Assembly: GCA_963786225.1 (NCBI GenBank) | Contig: CAWAYQ010000010.1 | Location: 62,001 to 126,000 of the forward strand | Origin: Flaviflagellibacter sp963786225 | GTDB taxonomy: Bacteria > Pseudomonadota > Alphaproteobacteria > Rhizobiales > Methylopilaceae | Length of the DNA stretch: 64,000 nt | Direction of reading: 5' to 3' | Made by a program: the position numbers and the translations under genes | In this document: in pieces, positions 16,947-24,718 of the stretch | How positions within the stretch are numbered: the first letter of the stretch is position 1 | How the letters are laid out: each line of letters begins with the position of its first letter | The notes under the pieces: model-generated | Told to the model about the DNA's origin: nothing | The model's input: the letters and a program-made list of their open reading frames with translations, nothing else | Databases searched by the model: none

Positions 16947-18374
16947 TCAGTACAGCTTCTTCGCGTCGCCGGTCAGTTCGAGGATGGACATCCCCGTATT
17001 GGCGCGGTCGACGGCGTAGATGTAGCCGCGATCATCCGTTTCGACGTTATTCGTCTGGATCGCGGTCTTGCAGACGTTCTGGTCGCCGATCTTGCGGCAG
17101 CGTTCCTCGGTCTTGTCGGTAACCGGCGGAATATAGTGGGCGATTTCCTTCGGTTGGAAGGGATCGCGCACGTCGAGCACGCGGATGCCGGCGTTGAAAT
17201 ACGCAATCACCGCGATCTTGTTGTAATAGACGCCGTCCATGCTCTCATTGGACGAATGTGCGCCGAAGCGGCCGCCCTTGGAGCAGTAATTGCCCTCGCT
17301 CTCCTTCACGTCGTAGTTCGAGACGAACATCGGTTTGGTTTCATCCGTGATGTCCGCGAAAAAGACGTGCTGCTTGGCTTCCTGGCACTCGTTGGCGGTG
17401 GATTCGTTGACCACCATCAGGAAGTCGCGCGTTGCGCCCACCGAATGCTTGGCATAGTTCGCGATCGGAACGCCGAGCATCGGAAACGTGGTGTGCGCGC
17501 CGACGAGCGGGTTCATGTCGAGCCGTGAGACCTCCGGGTAGAGGAGATTTTCCGGCGTCGGCTCCTTGGGCCCGTTCAGCAGCTTCTCGCGATCCACGAT
17601 CTGGATGATGCCGCCTTTGCTGGTGCCGTAGCCGAAATAGACGCGGTTGCCCTTCACGATCGGTCCATGCAGATCGGTCGGGACGGCGCCGTCCGAACCC
17701 GGCTGCTGTCCGGGCAGGCCGAAATCGCGGATCTTGACGGGTTTGGCCGGATCGCTGAGGTCGTAGATCTGGGTCATGCGCCTTGTGCGCCAGCCCTCGA
17801 CGCCGGAGATGAGATAGGCGATGCCGGTGTCGCATTCCCAGAAGTTCTTGTGCGTTCCCCTGAGTCCGCCAAGTGTCTGAAGCAGGACAGGATTTGCCGG
17901 ATCGGTGACGTTCCAGATTTCATGGGCTTTGTTGCCGAAGGTGCGGAGCATGTAATAGGCGCTCTTGTCCGCCTTCGGCAGATCCTTGCCCGCGCAGATG
18001 CGCACCATTTGCGCGCCGCCGGATTCCGCGAGGCCTTCGTCGCCCGGCAGATGTTTCAGATATTTCGGCTTGGACGGGTCGGTCACGTCGATGATCGAGG
18101 TGCCGTTGAATTCCGCCTGGCCGGTCATCGGGTTGATCGGCTTCGGCACTTTTTCCGTGCCGCCGTGATGGCCGATATAGGCGATGTAGCGGTCGCCCTG
18201 ACGGGCGATCGTCGGCTGATAGGCGCTGCGCGCCTGAAGGTCGTCGGAGCCCATCAGCTTCATGTCATGGGCGGAAGGTTCTTCAGGCGCTTTCTGAGCC
18301 GCCGACGGTCCTGCGATCAGCAGAGCCGTCAGGGCCGCCGACGAAAGCATGAGATGTACGCACGTGAAGCGCAT
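16947..18374 (-). CDS. LVIVD-repeat exported protein
   Basis: 475 residues with a signal peptide (LSSAALTALLIAGPSAA, cut about residue 26). It contains repeated D-V-T/S-D-P-x-x-P blades (IIDVTDPSKPKYLKHL, NVTDPANPVLLQTL, YDLSDPAKPVKIRDF, VLDVRDPFQPKEIAHY), the LVIVD beta-propeller type. Several Cys residues (CAGKDLP, NECQEA, ERCRKIG, NVCKTA) probably form disulphides in the periplasm. Its biochemical role is unknown. It is divergent from a second LVIVD protein at 18468, with which it shares architecture, suggesting an old gene duplication by inversion. Confidence 0.85.
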   Translation of the reverse strand: MRFTCVHLMLSSAALTALLIAGPSAAQKAPEEPSAHDMKLMGSDDLQARSAYQPTIARQGDRYIAYIGHHGGTEKVPKPINPMTGQAEFNGTSIIDVTDPSKPKYLKHLPGDEGLAESGGAQMVRICAGKDLPKADKSAYYMLRTFGNKAHEIWNVTDPANPVLLQTLGGLRGTHKNFWECDTGIAYLISGVEGWRTRRMTQIYDLSDPAKPVKIRDFGLPGQQPGSDGAVPTDLHGPIVKGNRVYFGYGTSKGGIIQIVDREKLLNGPKEPTPENLLYPEVSRLDMNPLVGAHTTFPMLGVPIANYAKHSVGATRDFLMVVNESTANECQEAKQHVFFADITDETKPMFVSNYDVKESEGNYCSKGGRFGAHSSNESMDGVYYNKIAVIAYFNAGIRVLDVRDPFQPKEIAHYIPPVTDKTEERCRKIGDQNVCKTAIQTNNVETDDRGYIYAVDRANTGMSILELTGDAKKLY

Positions 18375-18467
18375 TTGTCTCTCCCCGGGATTTGTTGTTA
18401 TGAGTTTGCAGTGGCATGCGACAATTAAGGCTCTGCTCTGCGGCGAGGTGACGCAATTAGACAGAAG

Positions 18468-20015
18468 TTGTATAATGACGAACCAAGCGGCGTGCGTACT
18501 TCACAGTACGGTTTCGTACTTCTGTTGTGTGCATTCGTTTTGCTTGTGTTTTTTGTCGTGCCCGGCCGCGCGCAGGTGTTGGGCGACGATATCGCAACAC
18601 CGCCGGTCGCGGACGGCGCCGATGCGTTCCAGCTCAGTCTCGGCCAGATGCGGCGTTCGTCGGCGCTGAAAGGTTTCGAGATCGTCGGGCATTCCTATTT
18701 CAAGATCGGCGAGCGCACGCGCTGGGCCAAGGCCGAGGGCCGCCCGAAGGGCGAGACAGGCGCCGCGTTCGACAGCGTGCGTGTGCACGACGGCATTGCC
18801 TATCTCGGCGGATCGACCGTCCTGCCGATCCTGTTTCACGTTCTCGTCGCGGATGTACGCGACCCGGAGAATATGAAACCCCTCACGACATTGCCGTGCA
18901 GACCCGGCACGAATTGCGGGCTGTTGCGCGTTGATAATGCACGGAAAATTCTTGTCGTTGGTAACGACACCGATCCGCGCAATCCGAACCGGAAGGCGTC
19001 CGGCAGTGAACCCGGCTGGGCGTTCTTCGATATCGCAGATCCGCGCGCGCCGAAGCCGCTCGCCTTCGCGGCCATGGCGCCGGGTTCGGAAGCGCACGGA
19101 ATGGATCTTGACGAGAGCCATCTCTATGCCTGCGGTTCGGCGGGTCCGGACATCGGGGGCAGTGCGCTCGTGATCTACGACACGTCGGTTCCTGCGGCGC
19201 CGCGGCAGATCTCCGAATGGCACGTCCCCGGACAGAAGAAGGGCGAAGAGTACGGCGCGCTCAACCGCAACGGACCGGACGGACAAAAGCAGAAGATCGG
19301 CTGCCAGAGCGTCGCCTACAGCAATGACCGGCTTTATCTTTCCTGGGGCGATGCCGGCGTCATCGTGCTCGATGTCACCGATCGCACCGCGCCCCGACAG
19401 CTTGTGACCTATGATTACGTGCCACCGTTCCATGGTGGTGCCGCCGGCGCGGCGCATCAGGCGGTGCCGGTCGTCACGCCGCGCAGCCGCCATCCGGACC
19501 TTATCGTACAGACCGACGAGATTCCCGATTGCCCGCCGGGCTTTGGACGCATTTTCGACGTGTCGGACCTGCGCAATCCCGAAGTGACGGGGGGATTGCG
19601 CCCTGCCAATGTGCAGCCCATTTCCTCGTTCCGGCTGCCGGCCCGCGCGGACCGCTTCGAGGAGCCGCAGCAGGAATTCTTCTGCACGGGCGGCGGCAAT
19701 ACCGGCGGCAAGGTCTACACATCGGCGCATGTGCCGCTGATGGACTGGCGGGCGTCGAGCCTGCTCTACGTCACCTGGTTCGACGAGGGCGTGCGCGCGC
19801 TCGATATTTCCAACCCGTTCGCACCGCGCTTCGTCGGCCACTTCCTGTCGCCGCGTTTTGAAGCTCCCGGACGCTCCGACCGCCAGCCGCGCGACATCTT
19901 CCAGGACAAGGCAACGGACCTGATCTACGTGACCGACGGCAATGGCGGCGGCCTGTTCGTGCTGCGCTACACCGGACCGATCCCGACCGGCCCGCCGATC
20001 CCTGCGGCGAGGTGA
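18468..20015 (+). CDS. LVIVD-repeat exported protein, divergent paralogue
   Basis: Up to 515 residues. Start is TTG 18468, or GTG 18492 eight codons later, which leaves a good signal peptide (VLLLCAFVLLVFFVVPGRAQ). The mature part has propeller-blade motifs VADVRDPENMKPLTTL, FFDIADPRAPKPLAFA, VLDVTDRTAPRQLVTY, IFDVSDLRNPEVTG and ALDISNPFAPRFVGHF. Cysteines in TLPCRPGTNCGLLR and DCPPGF may be bridged. It is likely periplasmic. It faces the first LVIVD gene across a 93-base intergenic region and ends eight bases from the convergent copper operon. Function is not established; a role with the copper genes is only suggested by position. Confidence 0.82.
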   Translation: MYNDEPSGVRTSQYGFVLLLCAFVLLVFFVVPGRAQVLGDDIATPPVADGADAFQLSLGQMRRSSALKGFEIVGHSYFKIGERTRWAKAEGRPKGETGAAFDSVRVHDGIAYLGGSTVLPILFHVLVADVRDPENMKPLTTLPCRPGTNCGLLRVDNARKILVVGNDTDPRNPNRKASGSEPGWAFFDIADPRAPKPLAFAAMAPGSEAHGMDLDESHLYACGSAGPDIGGSALVIYDTSVPAAPRQISEWHVPGQKKGEEYGALNRNGPDGQKQKIGCQSVAYSNDRLYLSWGDAGVIVLDVTDRTAPRQLVTYDYVPPFHGGAAGAAHQAVPVVTPRSRHPDLIVQTDEIPDCPPGFGRIFDVSDLRNPEVTGGLRPANVQPISSFRLPARADRFEEPQQEFFCTGGGNTGGKVYTSAHVPLMDWRASSLLYVTWFDEGVRALDISNPFAPRFVGHFLSPRFEAPGRSDRQPRDIFQDKATDLIYVTDGNGGGLFVLRYTGPIPTGPPIPAAR

Positions 20016-20023
20016 AGTCCCGC

Positions 20024-21637
20024 TCACCGTATCGGAACCGCGAACCTCACCGCCTTCTCCGTGAAGTCGTCGACGAGCACATGCACTTCGAGCGCCCAGT
20101 CTCCGGCAAAGGAAAGCTCGGTGCCGTGGTGGACGAAACGTCCCGGTGCCCCGCCCGGACCGAGCGTGCGCCGCGTGGGCTCCATGCCTTCGCGCGGCGG
20201 TATAAAGATGAGCCGCATCACTTTCGCAACGAACGGTTTTCCGGTGGTGTCCGCGACATCCATAACCAGTGCGTTGTGGCCGATCCGCGCCGGGGAAATG
20301 CCGAGCGTGACGCGATATCCGTCCACGGTCTGCGTCGCGCTGAAGGCGCTCTTGCCCGCGAGCGCCTGTCTGTTGTCGCGCTCCACTTCGGCGCGCGGCG
20401 GTTCGGTCGACGCCAGCAGAACCGTCATGACGAGAATGGCGGCGAACAGCACATATTCCCAGCCGATCGCGTGCCGCAATGCGCGCGCGCTGCCGGGCTC
20501 GCCGATGACAAGGCGCGGCGTCAGGTGCCATTTGTTGACCATTGCCGTCGCGAGCAGCACGGCGACCAGAGCCAGTTTTACCATCAGCAGGCGGCCGTAC
20601 AGCGTTTCCCAGAGCAGCGGCAGATGCGTCACCTGGAACGTCGCGAGCGCGACGCCGAGGGCGAGGAGCAGGGTGATCGTCTTTACGGCGTCGCTGGAAA
20701 ACCGGGCCAGGGTCGCCCGTGCCGCGCTTTCGGTGCGCCGCAAGTCCGACAGCAGCGGCGCCAGCGCACCGAGCCAGAAAGCGGCGCAGGCGACGTGCAG
20801 GACGACCGTCGGCGCGAGAAGAAACCGGGGAGCCGCCGTCGCGGCATGGCCACTGACGCCGAACGAGATGAAGGTCAGCGCCGCACCCGCGAACGAGAGG
20901 AAGGGCGTGCCGCGGCGCAAACCGAACAGGATCAGCAGAAGCCCGGCCAGCGCAACGCCGACGCTTGCGCCGGTCGAGGAGCGCAGCGCGAGGGTCCAGG
21001 TGTATGGATCGGCAAGGGTGGACGGCGCGCCTCCGAGGAGTTGCCCGCCCTTGAGGCCGAGCGATGCGAGCGCCGCGAGCATGCCGGCGATCGAGGCGAG
21101 GGAGAGCGTTCTGCGCATCCCCCGGCGGGGCGACACCAGGCTGCCGAGACGCCAGAGCGCGAGCACGCCGCCGCCCGCGAGGAGGCAGGCCGCGACCATC
21201 ACAAAACGCGCTGCGGCATAAGCGAGCTGCCATAGCGTTTCGAGCGGTGAGGGAGCAGCCGCCGTGAAGCCGGGCGGCGCTTCCGCGCCGACGGCAAACG
21301 TCAGCGAGCCCGCGACGGGATGCGCGTCCGCGGAAGTAACGCGATAGGGCACGATGTAGACGCCGTCGGGCAGATCCGGAGGCAAAGGCAGGACAAGCGT
21401 ATTGCCCTCCACGCGGGGAACGCCGCCGCCGGGCATCTCGGCGGCCTGAAGATCGAGCAGTCGGACGCGCACCGGGGTAACCGGTTCGTCGAAGCGCAGT
21501 ACGATCTCCCTGGGGGCCGTGCGGACAACGGCGCCGTCGGCGGGCCGGCTCGACATCAGGGCGGCATGCGCCCAAGCCGCGCATGGACTGCCGATGAGGA
21601 CGAGAAGGGCACCGAAAAGGGCGGATGCGGCCCGCAT
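20024..21637 (-). CDS. CopC-CopD fusion, copper resistance membrane protein
   Basis: 537 residues from ATG 21637. A signal peptide ends at AWA, so the mature protein starts with His (HAALMSSRPADGAVV), the N-terminal copper ligand of CopC. The rest of the CopC domain (about 28-125) includes TSADAHPVAGSLTFAVG, with the other conserved copper-binding Asp/His. Eight or so helices of CopD follow (about 150-430), and a C-terminal soluble domain of about 100 residues (TQTVDGYRVTLGISP) resembles the YtkA-like fold. It probably binds periplasmic copper and moves it across the inner membrane. It is the last gene of the operon, 10 bases after YcnI. Confidence 0.92.
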   Translation of the reverse strand: MRAASALFGALLVLIGSPCAAWAHAALMSSRPADGAVVRTAPREIVLRFDEPVTPVRVRLLDLQAAEMPGGGVPRVEGNTLVLPLPPDLPDGVYIVPYRVTSADAHPVAGSLTFAVGAEAPPGFTAAAPSPLETLWQLAYAAARFVMVAACLLAGGGVLALWRLGSLVSPRRGMRRTLSLASIAGMLAALASLGLKGGQLLGGAPSTLADPYTWTLALRSSTGASVGVALAGLLLILFGLRRGTPFLSFAGAALTFISFGVSGHAATAAPRFLLAPTVVLHVACAAFWLGALAPLLSDLRRTESAARATLARFSSDAVKTITLLLALGVALATFQVTHLPLLWETLYGRLLMVKLALVAVLLATAMVNKWHLTPRLVIGEPGSARALRHAIGWEYVLFAAILVMTVLLASTEPPRAEVERDNRQALAGKSAFSATQTVDGYRVTLGISPARIGHNALVMDVADTTGKPFVAKVMRLIFIPPREGMEPTRRTLGPGGAPGRFVHHGTELSFAGDWALEVHVLVDDFTEKAVRFAVPIR

Positions 21638-21647
21638 CGCCGGTACC

Positions 21648-22175
21648 TTAGTGGCTATGGCCTGCCTTCTTCCCGATGCGAACGACCGGCGCGGGCTCTT
21701 CCGGTTCGGCTTCACCCGGCTTCGCAATCTGGATCCAGCGATTGGCGCCCGTCTCGCATTCCTGCACGATGGGGAATGCCACGGTGCCGCCGGCATGATC
21801 GGGCATGCGGACCTGGACGACGAATTCGTCGTAGAAATCGTCGGGGAGGCTGCCCTTCCAGCTGATTTCCGATATCCGCGCCGTGACCGGCTGCCCCTCG
21901 GGGTTTTTCGGCACCTCGGCCGGGCCCGCACGCGTGACGTCAAGCTGCCAGCCCGCTTTCGGCTGAGGCCGCGCCACGGCCACGGAATCCGGAATGCGAA
22001 TGCGCACCGTGACCGTGGGAGAGCCGTCGCAGCCATGACCGATGGCGAAGGCCAGTCTGGTCGTGCTTCCGGCCGGCGCTTCGGTGGGTGTCACCGCGAT
22101 ATGCGCCATGGCCGGGCCGGACATGAAAGCGAGGGTCAGCAGGGACAGCGCGGCGTTCCATTTCCCCTGTGTCAT
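21648..22175 (-). CDS. YcnI/DUF1775 copper-binding protein
   Basis: 175 residues with a signal peptide ending at AMA, so the mature protein starts with His (HIAVTPTEAPAGSTTR), the histidine brace position that binds copper in YcnI. Conserved family stretches are FAIGHGCDGSPTVTVRIRIP, AGWQLDV, VTARISEISWKGSLPDDFYDEF and FPIVQECETGANRW. The usual C-terminal membrane anchor is replaced by a short His-ending tail (KKAGHSH). It sits between the multicopper oxidase and CopC-CopD with gaps of 21 and 10 bases, so all three are probably one copper-handling unit. Confidence 0.92.
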   Translation of the reverse strand: MTQGKWNAALSLLTLAFMSGPAMAHIAVTPTEAPAGSTTRLAFAIGHGCDGSPTVTVRIRIPDSVAVARPQPKAGWQLDVTRAGPAEVPKNPEGQPVTARISEISWKGSLPDDFYDEFVVQVRMPDHAGGTVAFPIVQECETGANRWIQIAKPGEAEPEEPAPVVRIGKKAGHSH

Positions 22176-22196
22176 GTCTTCCCCCTGTAGTGCTTT

Positions 22197-24320
22197 CTAA
22201 TTGGCGCGTTGCAGGACTTTCAGACCGGTTATCTTCGCCGCTGTCACGTCGATCGTAAACTGCACCCGGTCTCCGGACTGCAGACTTTCCAGCAAAGACG
22301 GCGGATCGACGGGATAGCTCATTTCCATCGCGGCCATGATGCCCGGAATCTCCTCGTGGTCGATGATGATCCGGTTCATGCGCGGTACCGCGGCGATGAT
22401 CGTGCCCACACCGTCGGCCGTTTGCGGTGGCGCACTCGGGGAAATGGGGGCAGGGGCGTTCGGCGCGGCGGCGCTCTCCGTGGTCTGGGCGGCCTGCACG
22501 ATCTGCGCGCTGCCTTTGCCGACCACGAATTCGCCGAGCATGCCGACACGATCGTGCGTCGGCACATGGCAGTGAAACCGGAGCGTAATGTCGGTGTCCG
22601 GCGTCACGAAACGCGCCGAGGCCGTGCCACGCCCGGCAAGATTGACCTCGAAGCCGGGGTTCAGCCCGTTGAGCATGATGTCGTGGCGCACCTCGTCCTG
22701 GTTCTCGAACAGGATTTCCACGTCCTCGCAGGGCTCGGCGCGCAGAGTGTGCGTATCGAAGCCGAACACCTCTCCTTCACGGGCGAAGGCGCGGCCCGCC
22801 TTCAAAGTGAGCCGCCGGAAACTGCGCGGCCTGCCGGCGCAGGCATCCGCGACGACTTTGTGCGCGGCGGTCTCCAGCAGGTCGAGCCGCGGCAGGCCGT
22901 CATTGGTGTTCTCACGCGCGGGATAGGACGCTGCACCGCCGACAGGCGGCGTGCCGGGCGGCTTGTAGGTCTCGGGCGTGCTGGCGAAGGTCGATGGGGG
23001 AAACACCGGCTTTTCGCCCCGGTAATAGGCGGCGTCGAGGCCGTGGAGATGATGCTCCATGCCTTTCGGCATGCCGTTCGCGTCGAGGCGGCTTTCATAG
23101 ATGATGGCGGTGTGGTCGCCGCCGGGATTGATGCCCTTGTTGGTCGCGGCGGCGGGCGTGTGGTCGTGCAGCATCCAGACGCCGTCGCCCGAAGCATATT
23201 TGGGGTCGTCTCCGGTGCGGAGAAGCAGATCGACGCGCTGCGCCGGGCCGATCTCGATGACATCGCGTGTGATCTGCGCACTTTCGGGCACGGGGTAGCC
23301 GTCGAGATGGGTGATCGTCGGATGGTGGCCGTGCGGATGCAGATACAGGGTCCGCCCGCCGGCGTTGAGAACGCGCAGCTTCACGCGCTGGTTCGGCTTC
23401 ACGAAAATGGGCGTGTCGCGCAGCGTGTAGGGAAACGACCTTCCGTTGACGAGGAAGATGTTGGGCTTGCGCTGCGTCGTGTCGTAATCGCGGTGCATGC
23501 GGCGTTCGACGTCGCGCACGTCGGGATAGGCCGCCGCGATGCGGTTCAGCCGGTCGTCCATGTCCTGGTAAACGAGCGTGTATTCGCTGTCGTAGTTCTC
23601 GGCCGTTGCCCGGCTCAGGACCGGCGTGGGCCCGGCGCCCATGACGACATGGACGAAATGATTGTCCGGGCGGTTTTCTTCGATGACGAACATGCCGCCC
23701 ATGCCCATCGGCACATGCGCCTGGTCCTGAACGTGGCAGTGATAGAAGAACGTGCCGGTGTTCTTGGCCGTGAACGAATAGGTGAAGGTGCTGCCCGGCG
23801 CGACCGCGTTCTGCGTCATGTCGGGAACCCCGTCCATCTCGTTCGGCAGGATGGGGCCGTGGAAGTGGATCGTGTGCGGAAAATAATGGCTGTTGTGCAG
23901 GGTAACGCGCACCTGATCGCCTTGCTCGACGACGAGGGTGGGGCTCGGCAGGCGGGCCGCCGTGCTCATGCCGGAGCCGAGAGGCGCGAACACCCAGACG
24001 CGTAAATACTCGCCCGGATAGACCTCCTCCTGGATTTCAGCGACTTCGAGTTGGATATGGATTTCGTCCGCGTCGCCGTCGCCGTCGAGGTCGGCGCCGA
24101 GTTCGACCGCGCGCGGATCGGCGCCCGGAATCGGCGCGTGCTCCAGCTCGAACGCGCGACGCTTCGGATCGCCGCCCTCCAGAAATGCTTGCGTCAGGGA
24201 GTAGCGGTTGACGGGGACGCCGTCGTCGGTGTCGCTGGAATCGTGAGCCCAGCTCCATGCGGGCGCAAGGAGAGCGCCGGAAAGTGCGATCAACCGTAAG
24301 GCCCCCAAGGCCAGCCGCAT
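22197..24320 (-). CDS. Multicopper oxidase with C-terminal CusF-like domain
   Basis: 707 residues, exported (signal peptide ends about ALLAPAWSWA). The cupredoxin domains carry all four copper motifs: TIHFHGPIL, FFYHCHVQDQ, YLHPHGHHPTITHLD and FHCHVPTHDRVGML (the HCH-x3-H-x4-M type 1 site). A calcium-loop-like DLDGDGDADE lies near residue 80. After a Pro/Ala linker the last 75 residues (GVGTIIAAVPRMNRIIIDHE, then GIMAAMEMSYPV) match the CusF copper chaperone fold, including the Met-x-Met pair. The oxidase would turn Cu(I) into less toxic Cu(II), with the tethered CusF domain supplying copper. It is the first gene of the copper operon. Confidence 0.93.
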   Translation of the reverse strand: MRLALGALRLIALSGALLAPAWSWAHDSSDTDDGVPVNRYSLTQAFLEGGDPKRRAFELEHAPIPGADPRAVELGADLDGDGDADEIHIQLEVAEIQEEVYPGEYLRVWVFAPLGSGMSTAARLPSPTLVVEQGDQVRVTLHNSHYFPHTIHFHGPILPNEMDGVPDMTQNAVAPGSTFTYSFTAKNTGTFFYHCHVQDQAHVPMGMGGMFVIEENRPDNHFVHVVMGAGPTPVLSRATAENYDSEYTLVYQDMDDRLNRIAAAYPDVRDVERRMHRDYDTTQRKPNIFLVNGRSFPYTLRDTPIFVKPNQRVKLRVLNAGGRTLYLHPHGHHPTITHLDGYPVPESAQITRDVIEIGPAQRVDLLLRTGDDPKYASGDGVWMLHDHTPAAATNKGINPGGDHTAIIYESRLDANGMPKGMEHHLHGLDAAYYRGEKPVFPPSTFASTPETYKPPGTPPVGGAASYPARENTNDGLPRLDLLETAAHKVVADACAGRPRSFRRLTLKAGRAFAREGEVFGFDTHTLRAEPCEDVEILFENQDEVRHDIMLNGLNPGFEVNLAGRGTASARFVTPDTDITLRFHCHVPTHDRVGMLGEFVVGKGSAQIVQAAQTTESAAAPNAPAPISPSAPPQTADGVGTIIAAVPRMNRIIIDHEEIPGIMAAMEMSYPVDPPSLLESLQSGDRVQFTIDVTAAKITGLKVLQRAN

Positions 24321-24456
24321 CTTCGCATCCGCTGTGAGAAGGCGACGGGCCGTGACCGCCGCGCTTCCGTCCCCGATGTCTCCGTCTTTCCGCGGGGAAA
24401 GCGCCGCGGGGCGCGAAGACCTGCCGGCAGTCTAGCGCACCGCGCGTGCACCGCCC

Positions 24457-24690
24457 TCAGCCTTTCGCATGAGACCCTGTTGCGCGGCCGAGATCAATGG
24501 CAAAAGGTCCGTCGCGCTTGACTTCTTCCACCACCGCGTAGGTGCGTGTTTCGCGCACGCCCGGAAACGACAGGAGAACGCTGCCGAGAAAAGCGCGGTA
24601 GTCTTCGATGTTCGCGACGCAGTTTTTGAATCAGGTAATCGAATCCGCCCGCCACCATGTAACATTCGAGCGAAACCAGGATTATCTTGA
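24457..24690 (-). pseudogene. Remnant of an Lrp/AsnC regulator (PutR-like), 5' truncated and frameshifted
   Basis: Read on the minus strand, this encodes the C-terminal ligand-binding half of an Lrp family protein: ECYMVAGGFDYLIQ, then after a one-base shift in an A5 run (24623-24627) NCVANIEDYRAFLGSVLLSF, PGVRETRTYAVVEEVKRDGP and a stop at 24457-24459. Upstream of ECYM the sequence no longer resembles an Lrp protein, so the helix-turn-helix half is gone. Alphaproteobacterial putA is usually controlled by the divergent Lrp-type activator PutR, and this remnant lies in that position. Only about 30-40 bases separate it from the putA start. Confidence 0.8.
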
Positions 24691-24718
24691 GATTGTCGAA
24701 CGTGGAGCTGGTCCGGAA

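Noticed and set aside
18501..21584. 1027-codon minus-strand frame covering an LVIVD gene and most of CopC-CopD
   Set aside because: Both strands already hold genes with signal peptides and family motifs in other frames. The frame crosses from antisense of one gene to an out-of-frame reading of another.
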